Positions 38,201 through 49,320 of a DNA stretch of 64,000 nt are shown in pieces (the stretch's first letter is position 1; the number at the start of each line of letters is the position of its first letter). Source of the DNA: Episyrphus balteatus (taxonomy: Eukaryota > Arthropoda > Insecta > Diptera > Syrphidae). Under the pieces are notes generated by a model. That model was not told the origin of the DNA. It ran no database searches and saw nothing but the letters and a program-made list of their open reading frames with translations. The stretch is from positions 123,008,620 to 123,072,619 of the forward strand of contig NC_079134.1 of NCBI RefSeq assembly GCF_945859705.1, in the 5' to 3' direction. Both the position numbers and the translations under genes were made by a program.

Positions 38201-41200
38201 CCAACTGATTTAAAACGTATATTAATTGGGCAAACTTATTTTGAGTCATAGCCAAAACTCTTTATGTAGTTTAAATATATTTTATTTTAATACAAAGAAT
38301 GCAATAGCAATTAGGCTTCTATTTACTCGCATATAGAAATTATATTTATTTTTCAGAGTTAAAAGCTCCATTTTAATTAAACTTCAGAGAATGCAACTAG
38401 ATATTTTTATAGATCATTCACGACTATTTTTTAAAAAGAATTTTAACTAATTAACGGTTAACTCCAATACGATGCATAAAACACGATAATTATACGAACA
38501 AATTTAAGCGATATGGAAAGTTCGTGAATATTATTTATTTGAAACCTAGAAAAATAATTCGTTTTGAACAATAATTGTCTTACATTAAAACGACGAGACT
38601 ATTACAGAATTACAGAACAAAAGCTATGCTATTCGCACATATATGCTCTATTAATCAAAATATCATCTTCCCTAAAAGACCCTGTTTGATTTCATAATAG
38701 ATACAAAGCAAGAACCTATTTACTTAACACACACACCCCATGTAGTATTTAATATCCCACTCGAGGAAGGGTAATGCAAAAATATTGATTTCACTTATAT
38801 CACACATATTTTGTGAAATTGTTTCGGGCACGCAATCTCTAGAGGGAACATAAAAATTGAATTCACTTTGAACAAAGTTACATCTTTTCGCATAACGAGT
38901 ATACATATATCTGAAATTTTTTTTTATTATTATATTTTTACTTACATCGCGAATTTCCTTGATTTTAGCGCCACCTTTACCAATAACGCAACCCGCAAGA
39001 CTCTGATGAATAAGAATGCGAACATCGACTTCATCATCTTTCTGTAAGATTCAATAAAGAAAAAAATTAATGAAAATTGTTATGGCTTTGTAATCTTTTA
39101 CACAAATTAAACTTACCTCTTCAAAGTATTTCAGCATTTCAGTTATGATTTTAAGCGTTGAATCCAAATCAGTGGCAATTAAAATTGTACTGCAAATGGA
39201 ATTTATAATACAAAATAAAATATGATTAATGAATTACGGTTATCGAGTTAAATTTATAATTTATCCTAGTGCTAAACAATTTATGTGAAATCATATAGAA
39301 AAATACTGCTTTTTTTGTTTGGTTTATAAGAAAAATGGTTTAAATTTTGTCACCATCGTAACGAACATTTTTTTTTTGTATTAAATTAAAAACTTAGAAG
39401 AACATTGGTGTGGTGTAATGTGGTGAGAGATTCATTACATGAAAAAAAAAAAAAATACAGGCAAAACAATTTCTAAACATGAGAGATCTTCTTTTTTACT
39501 CAGTCGCAATAGAATTTTCTACTATAACGCAAGGACTCTAAAGCACAGAGAAAATGAATATAAATAGCAGCAGTAGTAGTTATAGCATGGCTTTTATGGA
39601 TATGGAGGTTGAGGAAGTAGAAGTAGAAGAAGAAGAACTACACCATAGTAACAACCACAAATGGTAAGCAACTTTATCAGCCTTCTAAGCTTGATGCTCG
39701 TAATAAAATGAGGACAAGAGGACAGACGTTAAGTATGTGATTGTTGTTACTACCGTAGAGGCAGACACAGATCTTTTCCACAATTAAGGTTAAGTGATTT
39801 CCTTCCTAGAGAAAGAGTGAGAGAGGAAGCAAAAATAGAATTAGCATTGGGAGGAGGCTTGAACTTAACAACAACTGTGGGTGGTGGTGGTGGTGGCAGT
39901 GTTAGAGCGAAGATTTCTTCTTGAAAATATTTACATTAAAAAAAGACAATAAATGAGTAAATGGCATTTTTAAAACATCCAATGTTCATCTTTTGTCTTA
40001 CATGGAGTAATAATATTCTACTTATCTATTGATTTTACTTCTTTTCAACTTAATTTAAGGTGCTTTTTTTTTGTATTGTTAATTATAAGGGAATTAATTA
40101 TTATTTTAACTTGGATTTTATGTTATTTTTGAAATCGAATTCTATTTTTTAATTGCAAGACCGGATTGATTTATCTTGTTGAACCCATTATTCTTACAAA
40201 AAAAAATGCGAAAGGAGCAGTTTGATATTGTAAATTTAATGCATACAACAGCAAGTTTGAACTTTGAAGTGAACAAATTTAAATTGATCCTATGGAAATG
40301 GAACCATAAATTCCATTTAAATTGGAATAAAGAAGACAAAAAAAATACCATCCTTTCGGATGATTATTTCCATTTTATGTTGTATTACTTTCCCCTAGGA
40401 ATCTTTTTAGAAGCAATTTTTATTTTTAATAAGCGTTTTACAATACGTTTTATGATAACAATAGAGAATAGTACAAACGATGCTTTTACTTTTTAAATGA
40501 AAAATTCATTTGTCAAAATAATTGATGGTTATTGAAATTAATGTTAATTTCAGTTTTTTAAAGTGAAAAAAATCAACGAAAGAAAGTTTCGTAATTTTTT
40601 TAAGCACCAGAGGCTGACATACTTAAGGTGACAACTTATCTCAGAACGGCTTTTTTTTAATTTAACACTTATTTTCAATATTACTAGAGTTTTTTTTTAA
40701 TGCTTTTGTGAGGAAAACGTTATAAAAAAGTAACTTTAATTTCCAACAAATTTTAGAAAAATATTCAGATCCTGTTAATTTTAAATTTCATATTAGAGGA
40801 AGAATTTTTAACCTTTTAATTGACACTATGGTAGCAGAAGTGTCCTTGAAATAAGGAATGTATGGGTTTATTTGTGTCCGAGCTATAAGGCTAGTTTTAT
40901 GTTGAAAACTACTTTCAACATCAGTTTATTTTTTAATGTCACAAATATGTCGCTTAGTGCATTTTTCGGGAAGGTATCGATATTTTTGTTTGATTCCTTA
41001 TCTGTGAAATGGCACGTTACCGTTGTATAAAGCTCTTTTGTTGATAGTTTCTTCTTAGTTGCATTCCTAGAGTCTCAATACTTCTAGTCATAACTGATTG
41101 TTAAGTATTGAGTTCGTTAATCGACAACCGTAATAAGGTTGATCGAATTGTCAAAACCCGTGAATGAGAAAGCAGGGTACGTCAAGTAGTTTTGAAAAAA

Positions 41201-44200
41201 CATTGGAGTCAATCAAAAATAAATACTTCAAATATTTTTGATTGTTTATATCGCTTTAGCGGTGTAGGATGGTTCGCAAGTAAAAATGAGATTCCTTTGG
41301 CCCTCAGTCTCTATATATAATTAAATATTTTGCAAACAAAAAAAAATATTCAATTTCAAAATAAATTCAATCCAAGTTATTGTAATTTTTGTATATAAAG
41401 CTTATTACTACAAAATTAACCAACGTCCTTCTTTAGGCATTAATAATGTTAAGTTATTTTATTTTATTATCTTAAACTGCATGTTTAAATTAAGGAAAAG
41501 AAATAAGCAATGCCTTTTAGTTCCTTCATTCCATGTTAATATTTTTTGTGTGTTAGTTCTTTTTATATGAGAAGATTTCTTACGTTCTAAAAGTGACAAA
41601 GTTCAACCATTATCTTTTTTTTTTTTGATAAAATTATTTTTCTCTCACACTGCAGATCAGAATATAAAAACAGAGTGGCAAAAGTTCGTTCACAGGACTT
41701 TTTTTTTTTTTTTTCTTGTATATATCGTGGTTGTGCTTTTATCTTTCTAAAATAAATCTTAATCCTATAAATGTACTTTGACAGCCTTAAACAAAGAGAA
41801 AGAGAGAACTTTAAAAAATTGAAGGAAACTCTTCTCTCCTTCTAATTATACTCAAATGATTTTAGAAAAAAAAACTTAACTATGTATATTTTTTTTTTAA
41901 ATAATTATGATAAATCTTAAAAAATAAAAAAAGATATAAAAAGTAGTAATAAAAGGAAAAAATGGTTTACCGTTCGGGGCCTTGGCAATCGTCGACAGAC
42001 ACAGTGGCTTTATACTGCTCTCAGTTTATGGATTTGAGTTAACAGTTTTGGGTTGAGTTGAAAATGGTACATCGCGAGAACAATCAGTTTTTCGATTTTG
42101 GTTGGATCATTGGTCGTAATAATGATGGTGGTTGTGGTACAGTACATGGTGACACGATAGTAGTAGTAGCAGTTGATGATTGGCAACATTAAAATTATAT
42201 TTCAATTCATAATGTTTGTTTTGATTAATTTTTTGATCATACATAGACGAGACACGCAGCAGATTTGGTTTTGCGGTAGTGGTAGTTTTGTTTTTTTTTT
42301 TTTTGCGAAAATTTTGCGACACATACATACATAATTTATAAATTAATTAAAAATGTTTCCACAGTTGCAATTTTTTTTTTTTTGTTTGATTTGATTGTTT
42401 GTTATTACACGAAAACAATAAAATATTTTATTTTTGTTTTGCGTGTTGGGTGATGGACAAATATAAAAGTTTTATTTATAATAAGAGAAAGGATCACAAC
42501 ACCCAAAACGTGACAAGGATTGTTGTATATTTTAATATAAAAAATGTAAGATACAAATATATATGTGTGTATATATTTATATTTTGAGTTAATTCCATAT
42601 GGTGGTAAATTAAAAATCATTAAGTTGGGCGTGTATGTGTGCGTTTAAGTGCATTATAATACCACATAATTTGCAGGGGCGTAATTATTTTCGCATGGCA
42701 TTAATTTTTAGTTTTTAATATTTTTTGGTCAAACAATTAATGTTTTTTTTTGTTATTTATTTATTTTTGTTTTTAGATATATAATTTTCAGTTTTTCAGT
42801 AGTTGAGAGCGCGGGATCAACATACAACCAATTATATCGGGACGGACGGGCCAGTTGAAGGTGGTGGATTCAATTCAATTCAGTCACAGGCAGGGCACAG
42901 GTACAGGCACGGGTTTTTGGTTTGTATTTTGATTGATTTTTTTAAACACACATAAAGAGAGGGTGCGAGAGAAAATATATTTGTTTTTTTAGATTTAGTA
43001 ATTAGATTTTTTGTTTATAATTATATTTATGTATATACATATTGAACTTATAATATAGGTTAATGTACAATTAATGAGGTTTATCTTTAATATTTATGTA
43101 ATATATAACAAAAATTAAGAGAAATGAGAATCAAAAAAGATTTTGAAGAGAGATGGTTAAGTTAAGTGTTGAAAAAACTAATACCTTTAGCTCTAGTTTT
43201 GGTATTATTTATTTATTTATTTTAAGGTGTTGAATAAAAGAAATTAAGTATGAATAAGAGAAAAGACAGACTACCATAATAGGTTTTTGAGTTAATTAAT
43301 TTAGTTAATAAATTAATTAAGCAAATGCATTTTTTTTTTTTTTATTTGTTCTAAAATAGAGATTAGACTTGAGATTTTTTAAAAATTTGTTTGTTGGTTT
43401 AATAATGGATAATGGAGTTCCTATAAATATGGACATAAAGTATGGTATAAGAAATTTGACAATCAAAGAACAACTTGTATTGGTATTAGGGTGCATTTCT
43501 ATATAATGGACTTGTTTACTTTTAAAATTCAACTCTAATATGGTATTCCAAGGTACAAACAATAAGGCTATGAAATTCGAGGATGAAAAAGGGAAAAATA
43601 GTTTGAACAGTTTAAACAATTAAAACATACCTGAGAACGCATCTTCTGAATGTGTTGGCCACCTTTGCCAATGACAGCACCAGCAATCTGAAAAAATAAA
43701 GAATATTTGTTGGAAATTTAGTTTCGAGTTTGTTAAAGACAATGTAAAATCAAGACCTAATAAACAATTATTTGCATCACCGTTAGAGTGTCGAGTTAAT
43801 CTTCTTACCCTAAAGATTGAAATAAATTCAACGCGGTGTTTAAATGACAGAGGTTTAAAATATATTTAACGCAAACTTTAGCATTAGAGAAATGTGGAGA
43901 AGATCCAAATGAAGCGTTGAGGAAAAGAAGGGGTTATACAAAACATCGCAAACCATTTACGCTTTAAAAGCGAATATAAATCGAGCTGTGTTTGAGCTAT
44001 TGGCGCATTATTTGCATAAAAAGTAGTAAATGCTTTTACTATAAACATTAGACTGATTCAAAAAAAAATTTTTCTTCTTTCGTTCAAAGCATTGTTGAAA
44101 ATATTGTTGGAAATGACGAAAAAAAAATACTGTAAAAGTTTCAGCCCTTAATGTTAACATTTAGTACCGCCGCATCGCAAATTTCTATTTCCCATACGAT

Positions 44201-47128
44201 TTGTATGGGAAAGATTGTGTATTTGTGTTTAGAATTTTTTATCTTTTTAATGGGCCATCAAAAAGGCTAGATTTAATCATTTTCTTGTATAAAATTGAAC
44301 GCTCTACAAAATTGCATTTATGAAATTTAAAAAAAACGGACGCGAAAAATTAATTAAAATAATTTTTAGTTGAAAACATGAATAATTCGAATTTATTGAA
44401 GAAATCTAAAGTGGTAGTATTAGGGGTTTGAGAGTTATATAAAAGGATCAGTGAAACCAAAACACAACATAGAATACAAATATTCAAAAATTTTGCCAAA
44501 TTTTTTGAAAAACCTAATAATTTCGTCAAAAAATCGGAAAAAAATGAGAAAAAATTACTTTTTATATTTTAAAGTTGAATAACTTCGAAACGCGGGGGTA
44601 AACCAAAAAAAATAATAAGAGCTTTTTTGTAGAGCGGACAATTTTATAAAAGAAAATGATTTTGCCAAGCCTTTTGGATGAACCATTAAAAAAATAAAAA
44701 ATTCTAAACACAAATACACAATCTTTCCCATACAAATCGTATGGGAAATAGAAATTTGCGATGCGGCGGTACTAAATGTTAACATTAAGGGCTGAAACTT
44801 TTACAGTAATTTTTTTTCGTCATTTCCAACAATATTTTCAACAATGCTTTGAACAAAAAAAAAATTTTTTTTTTTTGAATCAGTCTAATAAACATTCTTA
44901 ATCTAAACTTTTTCACCTACATTTTGTGCATATCAAAAATAGTTTTTACTTGTCAAATCTCATGTATAACTTTTCATGCATATCACTCAATCTATCGAAA
45001 AGTCTTGTCATCGCAGTTTGTATTATCAAAATTGAGTTTTACAAAAAATTCCTCAAACGACATTTGAATTTGAATGATGGGACGTTCTAGTCCACTTGTA
45101 CAGTGAATTTATTGTTTCTCTTTTTGATTATACTCGTAATTGGTAAATGAGGACATTTCACAAATCATTATACTTCAGGTAAATCGATCCAAATGTAAAG
45201 CTAGACTGCAGGGATTTAGAAGTGTGTGAGTCTTGCTTTTTTTTTAAATGCGATTTTTCTATCTATTCTATAATGCATAACTTTTTTTTACAAATATGAA
45301 GCTGTTAATCCAAGGACAAAAAAAAAAAAAACAAACATTAATTATTATGTAGGTGCCTGTTTTGTAATTTATATTTGCAATCAATCGAGAGCAATATTTC
45401 TATAGTTTTCTCACGTATTGACGTAATAACATGCTATTAATTCTGAATTTATACTCCTGGGGATAGGTTTTTTTTTTTTTGTAGAAAAAAAGCTCTCACT
45501 CTAGAAATTGCAATTTCGTGAATGTCTTTCCATTTTCGTGGCGAAAAACAAAAAAGAAATTATATTTTTGTTAATTTTTCGCATGAAAAAAAAAAAAACA
45601 ATTCCTTCAGAGATTAAATGTTTTCAATCATAATACAAGGGATATTATTCATAATTTGTTATTCTTTTTGAACGATTATTATGATTGGCGGGATTGTAAA
45701 TTATGTGTTTTGGTTAGGGAATCTTTTGGAAGTTTTTAACATGCTAGGCAAATCACTACAAAAAAAATAACATTCACATAGACTTTGTAGCAGTGTGAAA
45801 TGCAATTGATAAATATGAGAATACATATTTTCAACGAATAAGCACTGTCACTTTTCTATAGCAAGATTTTGTGCTGGACCAATTGTTGACGATTTTATTG
45901 GCACAGAGTGCTCTTGCAAATGTCAAACACAATCAACACAAAAAAATCGACAAGCTATAAAGGGTCATGCAGTTTAAAATATGTTATTTGCAATTGAAAC
46001 GAAATTTCTTTTCTAGTATTCAGCTGACACGAATCTTAAAAATCTCATACACAATCGAAAAAGGAACAACACAATTTATTGTGAAGTACAATACACCATA
46101 GTTAGAAATGTGTAATAATAAATTATTGTGTGGAACTCTTGGAAAATTTTTAATTTCGCATCAACCGTTGACTAGGGATAACACAACATTAAAAATGAAT
46201 TAAAAATCGACAATTGTGTAAAGATTTTTTTATGTGCAGAAGGATCTTGCAGTGCGGAAGTTAAAGTTAACAAACTAAGTGCTTGCCTATGATGACAAAT
46301 CAAATTAAATGATTCAAAGGAATGAAATGTATATATAGGGTTACATAGGTGTGACAAACAGTTAAATTTTTATCGACGTGTATTTGTCAAACAACTATGA
46401 GATTGGTCTACAAATTTTTTCCACAAGTGCAATTCCAGAACCGAGTATGATGTTCAATTCGTTTCCCGATTTCAATAGTGGTGCTGTTAAAAGGTTGAAG
46501 GAAAAAATTAATTAGGATCTTTAAAAAGCAAAAGTTGCGCTAAAAACAGGAACTAAGAATGAATTGACTACCTTTAAGGAAAAACGACGAAACGAAAATT
46601 CGATGAAAAAAAACTTTATAACCGTGAAATAACGATAGGTACCACTTAAATTTTATTTTTAAATAGTAGCATAATTGAATTTAAGCAGTAAAAGTGACTT
46701 TAGACTTTCAAAAATAAATGATTGATTTGATTTTAAAGCACAAACAAAACTTTCGAATGTTATTTCCTTTTCTCACGAATGATTTCATATCTTTACAAAT
46801 CGCTTAGTAAAAAATTTATATTAAATTTATAAAGATTTAAGTAATGTTATACTCATTTCAAATCAACTTTCATCTTTTGCAAAAGTTAGTAATAAATAAC
46901 ATGGCCTTAGGGGAAGAATTGACATGCTTATGGTTTGTGCAATAAGAGTTTGACGCTTAATGGTATTTTTTGTTTTTTACTTACACGGCTGGGAATCAAT
47001 AATCGGACTTGTTCATCATTATTGCCTCCGCCGTGGCCACCACCACCGCCGCCGCCACCACCACGTTGCCTCTTGTTTTGTGGTGGACCTCCATCATCGT
47101 GCATTTGTTGGTTATCGCCTCGTTTCAT
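14215..47128 (-). CDS. bl: hnRNP K / bancal, poly(C)-binding protein with three KH domains
   Basis: Complete coding sequence on the minus strand. Exons in gene order: 47128-46985, 43687-43631, 42014-41971, 39189-39117, 39041-38946, 19517-19386, 19314-18319, 15278-15109 and 14245-14215; 580 codons plus stop. Every junction has AG/GT and phases agree. Residues 1-40 are a basic, Gly-rich leader with KRQR. KH1 is about 41-106 with GKGG at 55-58, KH2 about 113-182 with GKGG at 127-130, and KH3 about 507-571 with GKGG at 521-524. A Gly-rich/RGG linker (183-506) separates KH2 and KH3, as in hnRNP K. The family binds C-rich single-stranded RNA and DNA in the nucleus and acts in splicing, translation and transcription. 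Introns reach 19.4 kb. Convergent with Hil. Confidence 0.95.
15109..15278 (-). CDS. bl: bl exon, KH3
   Basis: Starts LAGAIIGKGGGRIRRIRNES and continues GAYITIDEPLPGSTDRIITI to AQYLLQQ plus AG of a Ser codon. GKGG loop intact. This is the best-conserved part of hnRNP K (GAIIGKGG, IDEPL, AQYLLQ). Donor GTTAGT. Reading through the donor would add 24 different residues before a stop, a possible retained-intron form. Confidence 0.95.
16366..16373. repeat. Target-site duplication ACCAGCAT (left)
   Basis: Exact 8-bp copy of 18214-18221. Confidence 0.88.
16374..18213. mobile_element. Nonautonomous hAT-type element with ATTACATGTAAT clusters
   Basis: Ends are CAGAGTTGGGAAGTAATGAT at 16374 and the mirror ending TTCCCAACTCTG at 18213 (one mismatch in the outer 20). 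ACCAGCAT flanks both sides exactly (16366-16373 and 18214-18221). Each subterminal region (about 16400-16640 and 17935-18190) is packed with copies of the self-complementary motif ATTACATGTAAT and shorter AATTAC forms. Clustered subterminal motifs are known binding sites for hAT transposases, so that role is likely. No transposase frame is seen in the middle 1.3 kb. Confidence 0.88.
18214..18221. repeat. Target-site duplication ACCAGCAT (right)
   Basis: Exact 8-bp partner of 16366-16373. Confidence 0.88.
18319..19314 (-). CDS. bl: bl Gly-rich/RGG exon (332 codons)
   Basis: Encodes TPIKGMIYNYDPINFDDVYS, then a low-complexity region rich in GGG, GGS, GGF and GGN with RGG/RG motifs near its start (GGFRGGERQSRF, GGRGGGG, NDRGRGGGRNEDRSRSGGRR). 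It ends STQVTIPKD, the first strand of KH3. It corresponds to the RGG and protein-interaction linker of hnRNP K. The expansion is GC-rich and likely length-polymorphic. Several other frames across this exon stay open (a 260-codon Pro-rich frame on the plus strand, for example) only because of the repeat composition. Confidence 0.93.
19386..19517 (-). CDS. bl: bl exon, end of KH2
   Basis: Forty-four codons beginning KIGCRILKVFSKPAPQSTDR and ending EAVRDVITLTRE. Phase 0 on both sides. The match to the hnRNP K second KH domain is clear (CRILKVF, PQSTDR). Confidence 0.95.
19575..19654. repeat. Short inverted-repeat unit GGGGCATATTCA
   Basis: GGGGCATATTCA (19575-19586) and TGAATATGCCCC (19643-19654) face each other across 56 bases. 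It resembles a tiny MITE remnant; no target duplication is evident. Confidence 0.45.
19969..20029. repeat. Perfect 27-bp hairpin with 7-nt loop
   Basis: Arm 19969-19995 (TAGCTGTGTTTTATTTTC then CTCGTGATC) is exactly complementary to 20003-20029, with loop cggatca at 19996-20002. It sits in bl intron DNA about 450 bases downstream of the KH2 exon in genome coordinates. It could be a mini-foldback repeat, or a small-RNA hairpin if transcribed. Confidence 0.8.
31637..33078. mobile_element. 1.44-kb near-perfect palindrome (foldback element)
   Basis: Ends TAGACCAGGGTCGAT and ATCGGCACTGGTCTA. Arms of about 700 bp pair almost completely: aattacgggcgagccgagtt near 31735 against its complement near 32950, and cctatttattcaaatttaca near 32298 against its complement near 32390. 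The loop is 16 nt (32344-32359). The outermost 30-40 bases are more diverged than the interior. AGTA occurs next to both ends, but a clean duplication cannot be assigned. No protein frame. It is in the large bl intron. Confidence 0.88.
38946..39041 (-). CDS. bl: bl exon, start of KH2
   Basis: Thirty-two codons beginning KDDEVDVRILIHQSLAGCVI, with the KH2 loop GKGG followed by AKIKEIRD. Acceptor TTACAG, donor GTAAGT. The 19.4-kb intron follows. Confidence 0.95.
39117..39189 (-). CDS. bl: bl exon, end of KH1
   Basis: Completes the Arg codon, then TILIATDLDSTLKIITEMLK and YFEE. This is the last strand and helix of KH1. Donor GTAAGT; the next intron is only 75 bp. Confidence 0.93.
39190..41970 (-). 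other. bl intron, 2.8 kb
   Basis: AT-rich intron with homopolymers, a GAAGAAGAA run near 39620 and a GGTGGTGG run near 39880. No gene seen. Confidence 0.75.
41971..42014 (-). CDS. bl: bl exon, KH1 middle
   Basis: A 44-bp exon encoding YKATVSVDDCQGPE plus two bases of an Arg codon. Acceptor AGCAG (weak pyrimidine tract), donor GTAAAC. It matches the hnRNP K motif that follows the KH1 loop. Confidence 0.93.
42015..43630 (-). other. bl intron, 1.6 kb
   Basis: AT-rich with T-runs and short TA repeats. I see no gene, RNA or transposon boundary. Confidence 0.7.
43631..43687 (-). CDS. bl: bl exon, KH1 GXXG loop
   Basis: A 57-bp exon, phase 0 on both sides, encoding IAGAVIGKGGQHIQKMRSQ. It contains the KH1 nucleic-acid-binding GKGG loop. 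Being 19 whole codons, its skipping would keep the frame but remove the loop. Confidence 0.95.
44041..44048. repeat. Target-site duplication ATAAACAT (left)
   Basis: Exact copy of 44888-44895. Confidence 0.88.
44049..44887. mobile_element. hAT-type foldback MITE, 839 bp, exact 8-bp TSD
   Basis: Terminal repeats begin TAGACTGATTCAAAAA and end GAATCAGTCTA. The 8-mer ATAAACAT flanks both sides (44041-44048 and 44888-44895). Arms of about 290 bp pair closely, for example the segment with CTATTTCCCATACGATTTGT near 44188 against its complement near 44732. The spacer is about 240 bp. No coding capacity. It is inserted in the first coding intron of bl. Confidence 0.9.
44888..44895. repeat. Target-site duplication ATAAACAT (right)
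   Basis: Exact partner of 44041-44048. Confidence 0.88.
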
Positions 47129-47139
47129 ATTGGTTATTT
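46985..47139 (-). CDS. bl: bl first coding exon (start codon 47128-47126)
   Basis: The acceptor is a long T-run ending CAG (47142-47140), so at least one 5' UTR exon lies upstream. Eleven bases of 5' UTR precede ATG. The exon encodes MKRGDNQQMHDD, a KRQR basic patch, a run of nine Gly, and then EQVRLLIPSR, the first strand of KH1. Donor GTAAGT at 46984. The coding part is 47128-46985. Confidence 0.93.
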
Positions 47140-48970
47140 CTGAAAAAAAAAAAATAATAATAATTAATTAACCATACATTGGAGACATTTATTTATTATT
47201 GAAATATCTTTGGATTAATAATCAAATATATTTTCCCATCGTCAAACACTTTTACAAAATCGAATACGAACAATTATTCCGCTTCATAATAAACTGATAA
47301 GTGGATACAAGTGTTGAAAATAAAATTACCCCTAGAAACCCAAACAAGAAAGTTTGTTTGTCTTGAGAAGACAAACCAGCAATAATTTGAACAAGATTGT
47401 TTATATTTTACAAAGAGCAGAAACAAGCAGGTTGTAGGTATCTACTGTAGTTAGAAGTATGTACAGTACATATAACCTATTTCTAAATTTGTTTTAACTA
47501 CTAGATAATTTAAAATACATACATCTAACGACGGAGCTGTCGAGTCGGTCGACTGCTTAAACTAAACGAAATTCACTAGATCAAAGGGAGAAACATGTAA
47601 GCACAGCACACAAATAATCTGTAGGTGATGAGTGACGTTAAATATACAATAATGGTTACAAAATGTAAATCGCATTAGTAGTTCCAATTGTTAAGAGAAC
47701 CAACGAACGAACAAATGATTGAACTATCGGTGGGTGTTGATGTAGAATGTTAAGAATGCATAAATGTGTTTTGTTAGTCAATCGTAGGAAGGTATCATCA
47801 GAGTTCAGCACTCCTCAACTTTTTGCACTAAGGCGAATTCAAGAGGCCAGAAGGTAGAATATATGTACATACATCGGATAGTTGTATTGATTTTGAAATG
47901 TATCTAAAAGCGATATTTGAGATTGAATAAGTAATTGTTCATGAAAATGCTAAGAAATACACAAACATATCTTCGTTCTGGATTTAATTACATATTGAAA
48001 AGGTATTCTATGATGATGATCTGGGGATGTGTAGGCAGATTAATAAATTTGTGGGTAGAAGAGTAGTGTTGCTTTTAATGAACAGATCACCCAACTTTGC
48101 ATTATTCTTGGGGCCAGTTTTGATAGATTATATTCTGTCTAGATGATGTTATAACATTTCCAAATACATACGTATGATTATTATTATAAATTTAAATATA
48201 ATGGGCTATCTAGGTACAGACGTTATAAGGAAATATGAAAAGGATCTTGATGGAAGTAACTTTTTTTCATTATAACAGCAAAAATAACATTGAATTTAGT
48301 AAACTTTCATAAGTCACACTGACACATCAAAATTCTTACAAGTATAGTAACATACAACATACATCTTCCAAGAAATCAGATGTCATTTAATTATAGGATT
48401 TCATGAAATAACTATCATGTTTCCAATAAAGAAAATTTTAAGTAAATTTAACAGGACAATGAGTGCACTGAAATTTCAGAAGAATGAAAATAATTTTTAA
48501 GTCAATTGGAAAATCTACTCCAATTAAAAACTTAAAAACAGATTGATGAATCATAACACCACTTTATTTTATGGAAGGTCAGGCATTATTCATTTTTACG
48601 TAGGAGGCATCACCAAAATTTTCAAAGCTGGGATCTTATGGTAAGTGATATTTACTCGACTTTGAAAAGGGAATTAATTCCGTCTAAAATTCAACTTCTT
48701 CTTTAATTTTTGATATTTTCAAAATTTAAGATTTCATATCTTGTATAAAGTCAATAAGCAAAAAACCACTTGAAAAATAAGGGAATATCTTATAAACTGT
48801 GAAACAAGTTGAAATGCAAAGTTGACCAAAAGATAGATTTATAACTCACAAATCTGTTCGATTCAGAAAAATCAATTTGTTTAGATTAGCCGTCGGAAAA
48901 ACACAAGTTTTTAGAAAGCTCACTTTTTTCTGTACCTAAATTTTTTACTATTTTAATTTTTTGGTTTGAT
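47140..48970. other. bl 5' intron or upstream DNA
   Basis: Begins with the acceptor of the first coding exon (minus strand). AT-rich; no matching 5' UTR exon could be assigned. Confidence 0.5.
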
Positions 48971-48974
48971 TCGG

Positions 48975-49320
48975 CTCTGATGTCGACGAGTTTGTTATTA
49001 TTAGCAACCAGGCAGCAAAGAAGTGGCCAATCAATTCATGACACCACGTATGACTTTTTGTCGAATTATTTGGAACATCAAGAAAAAGAAAAGGTCTTTC
49101 ACTTTCTGTGGCAATGTCGTGTCCTCGCTACAAATAGGGGGCACTTTATCTGGAAAGTGAATTTTCTCCGGGTACTGGGCTGCTCTCCCTATGTGCTAGT
49201 GCTGCAAAGTAGCAGGCTTTCAAACACGGTGAACGAGAAGTTATCCGAAGACTGGGCTTTCCGAACCAGAAATAAAATTTATAACTCCATTTATCACCCA
49301 CAGGTTTCATGAGTTTTGGA
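48975..49320 (+). pseudogene. LINE C-terminal fragment (non-LTR retrotransposon remnant)
   Basis: A frame at 48980-49312 contains EKEKVFHFLWQCRVLATNRG followed by HFIWKVNFLRVLG. This resembles the C-terminal motif of many insect LINE polyproteins, in which E-T-x-x-H-x-L-x-x-C-P-A-L is followed by R...LG. The first cysteine pair is missing, so the copy is decayed. Boundaries are approximate. Confidence 0.6.

Larger units (their letters stand above)
19518..38945 (-). other. bl 19.4-kb intron splitting KH2
   Basis: Interrupts KH2 between IRD and KIGCR. It contains a 27-bp perfect hairpin (19969-20029), a small inverted repeat (19575-19654), the 1.4-kb palindrome (31637-33078), (TA)n near 24775 and many A/T homopolymers. 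I found no convincing exon or RNA gene in it. Short frames lack any recognisable domain. Confidence 0.75.
43688..46984 (-). other. bl first coding intron, 3.3 kb
   Basis: Contains the hAT-type MITE at 44049-44887. The remainder, 44896-46984, is AT-rich with no recognised feature. Confidence 0.75.

Noticed and set aside
46928..47171. Plus-strand frames over the bl first coding exon
   Set aside because: Antisense to a well-supported exon; Pro-rich only because of the Gly codon run.
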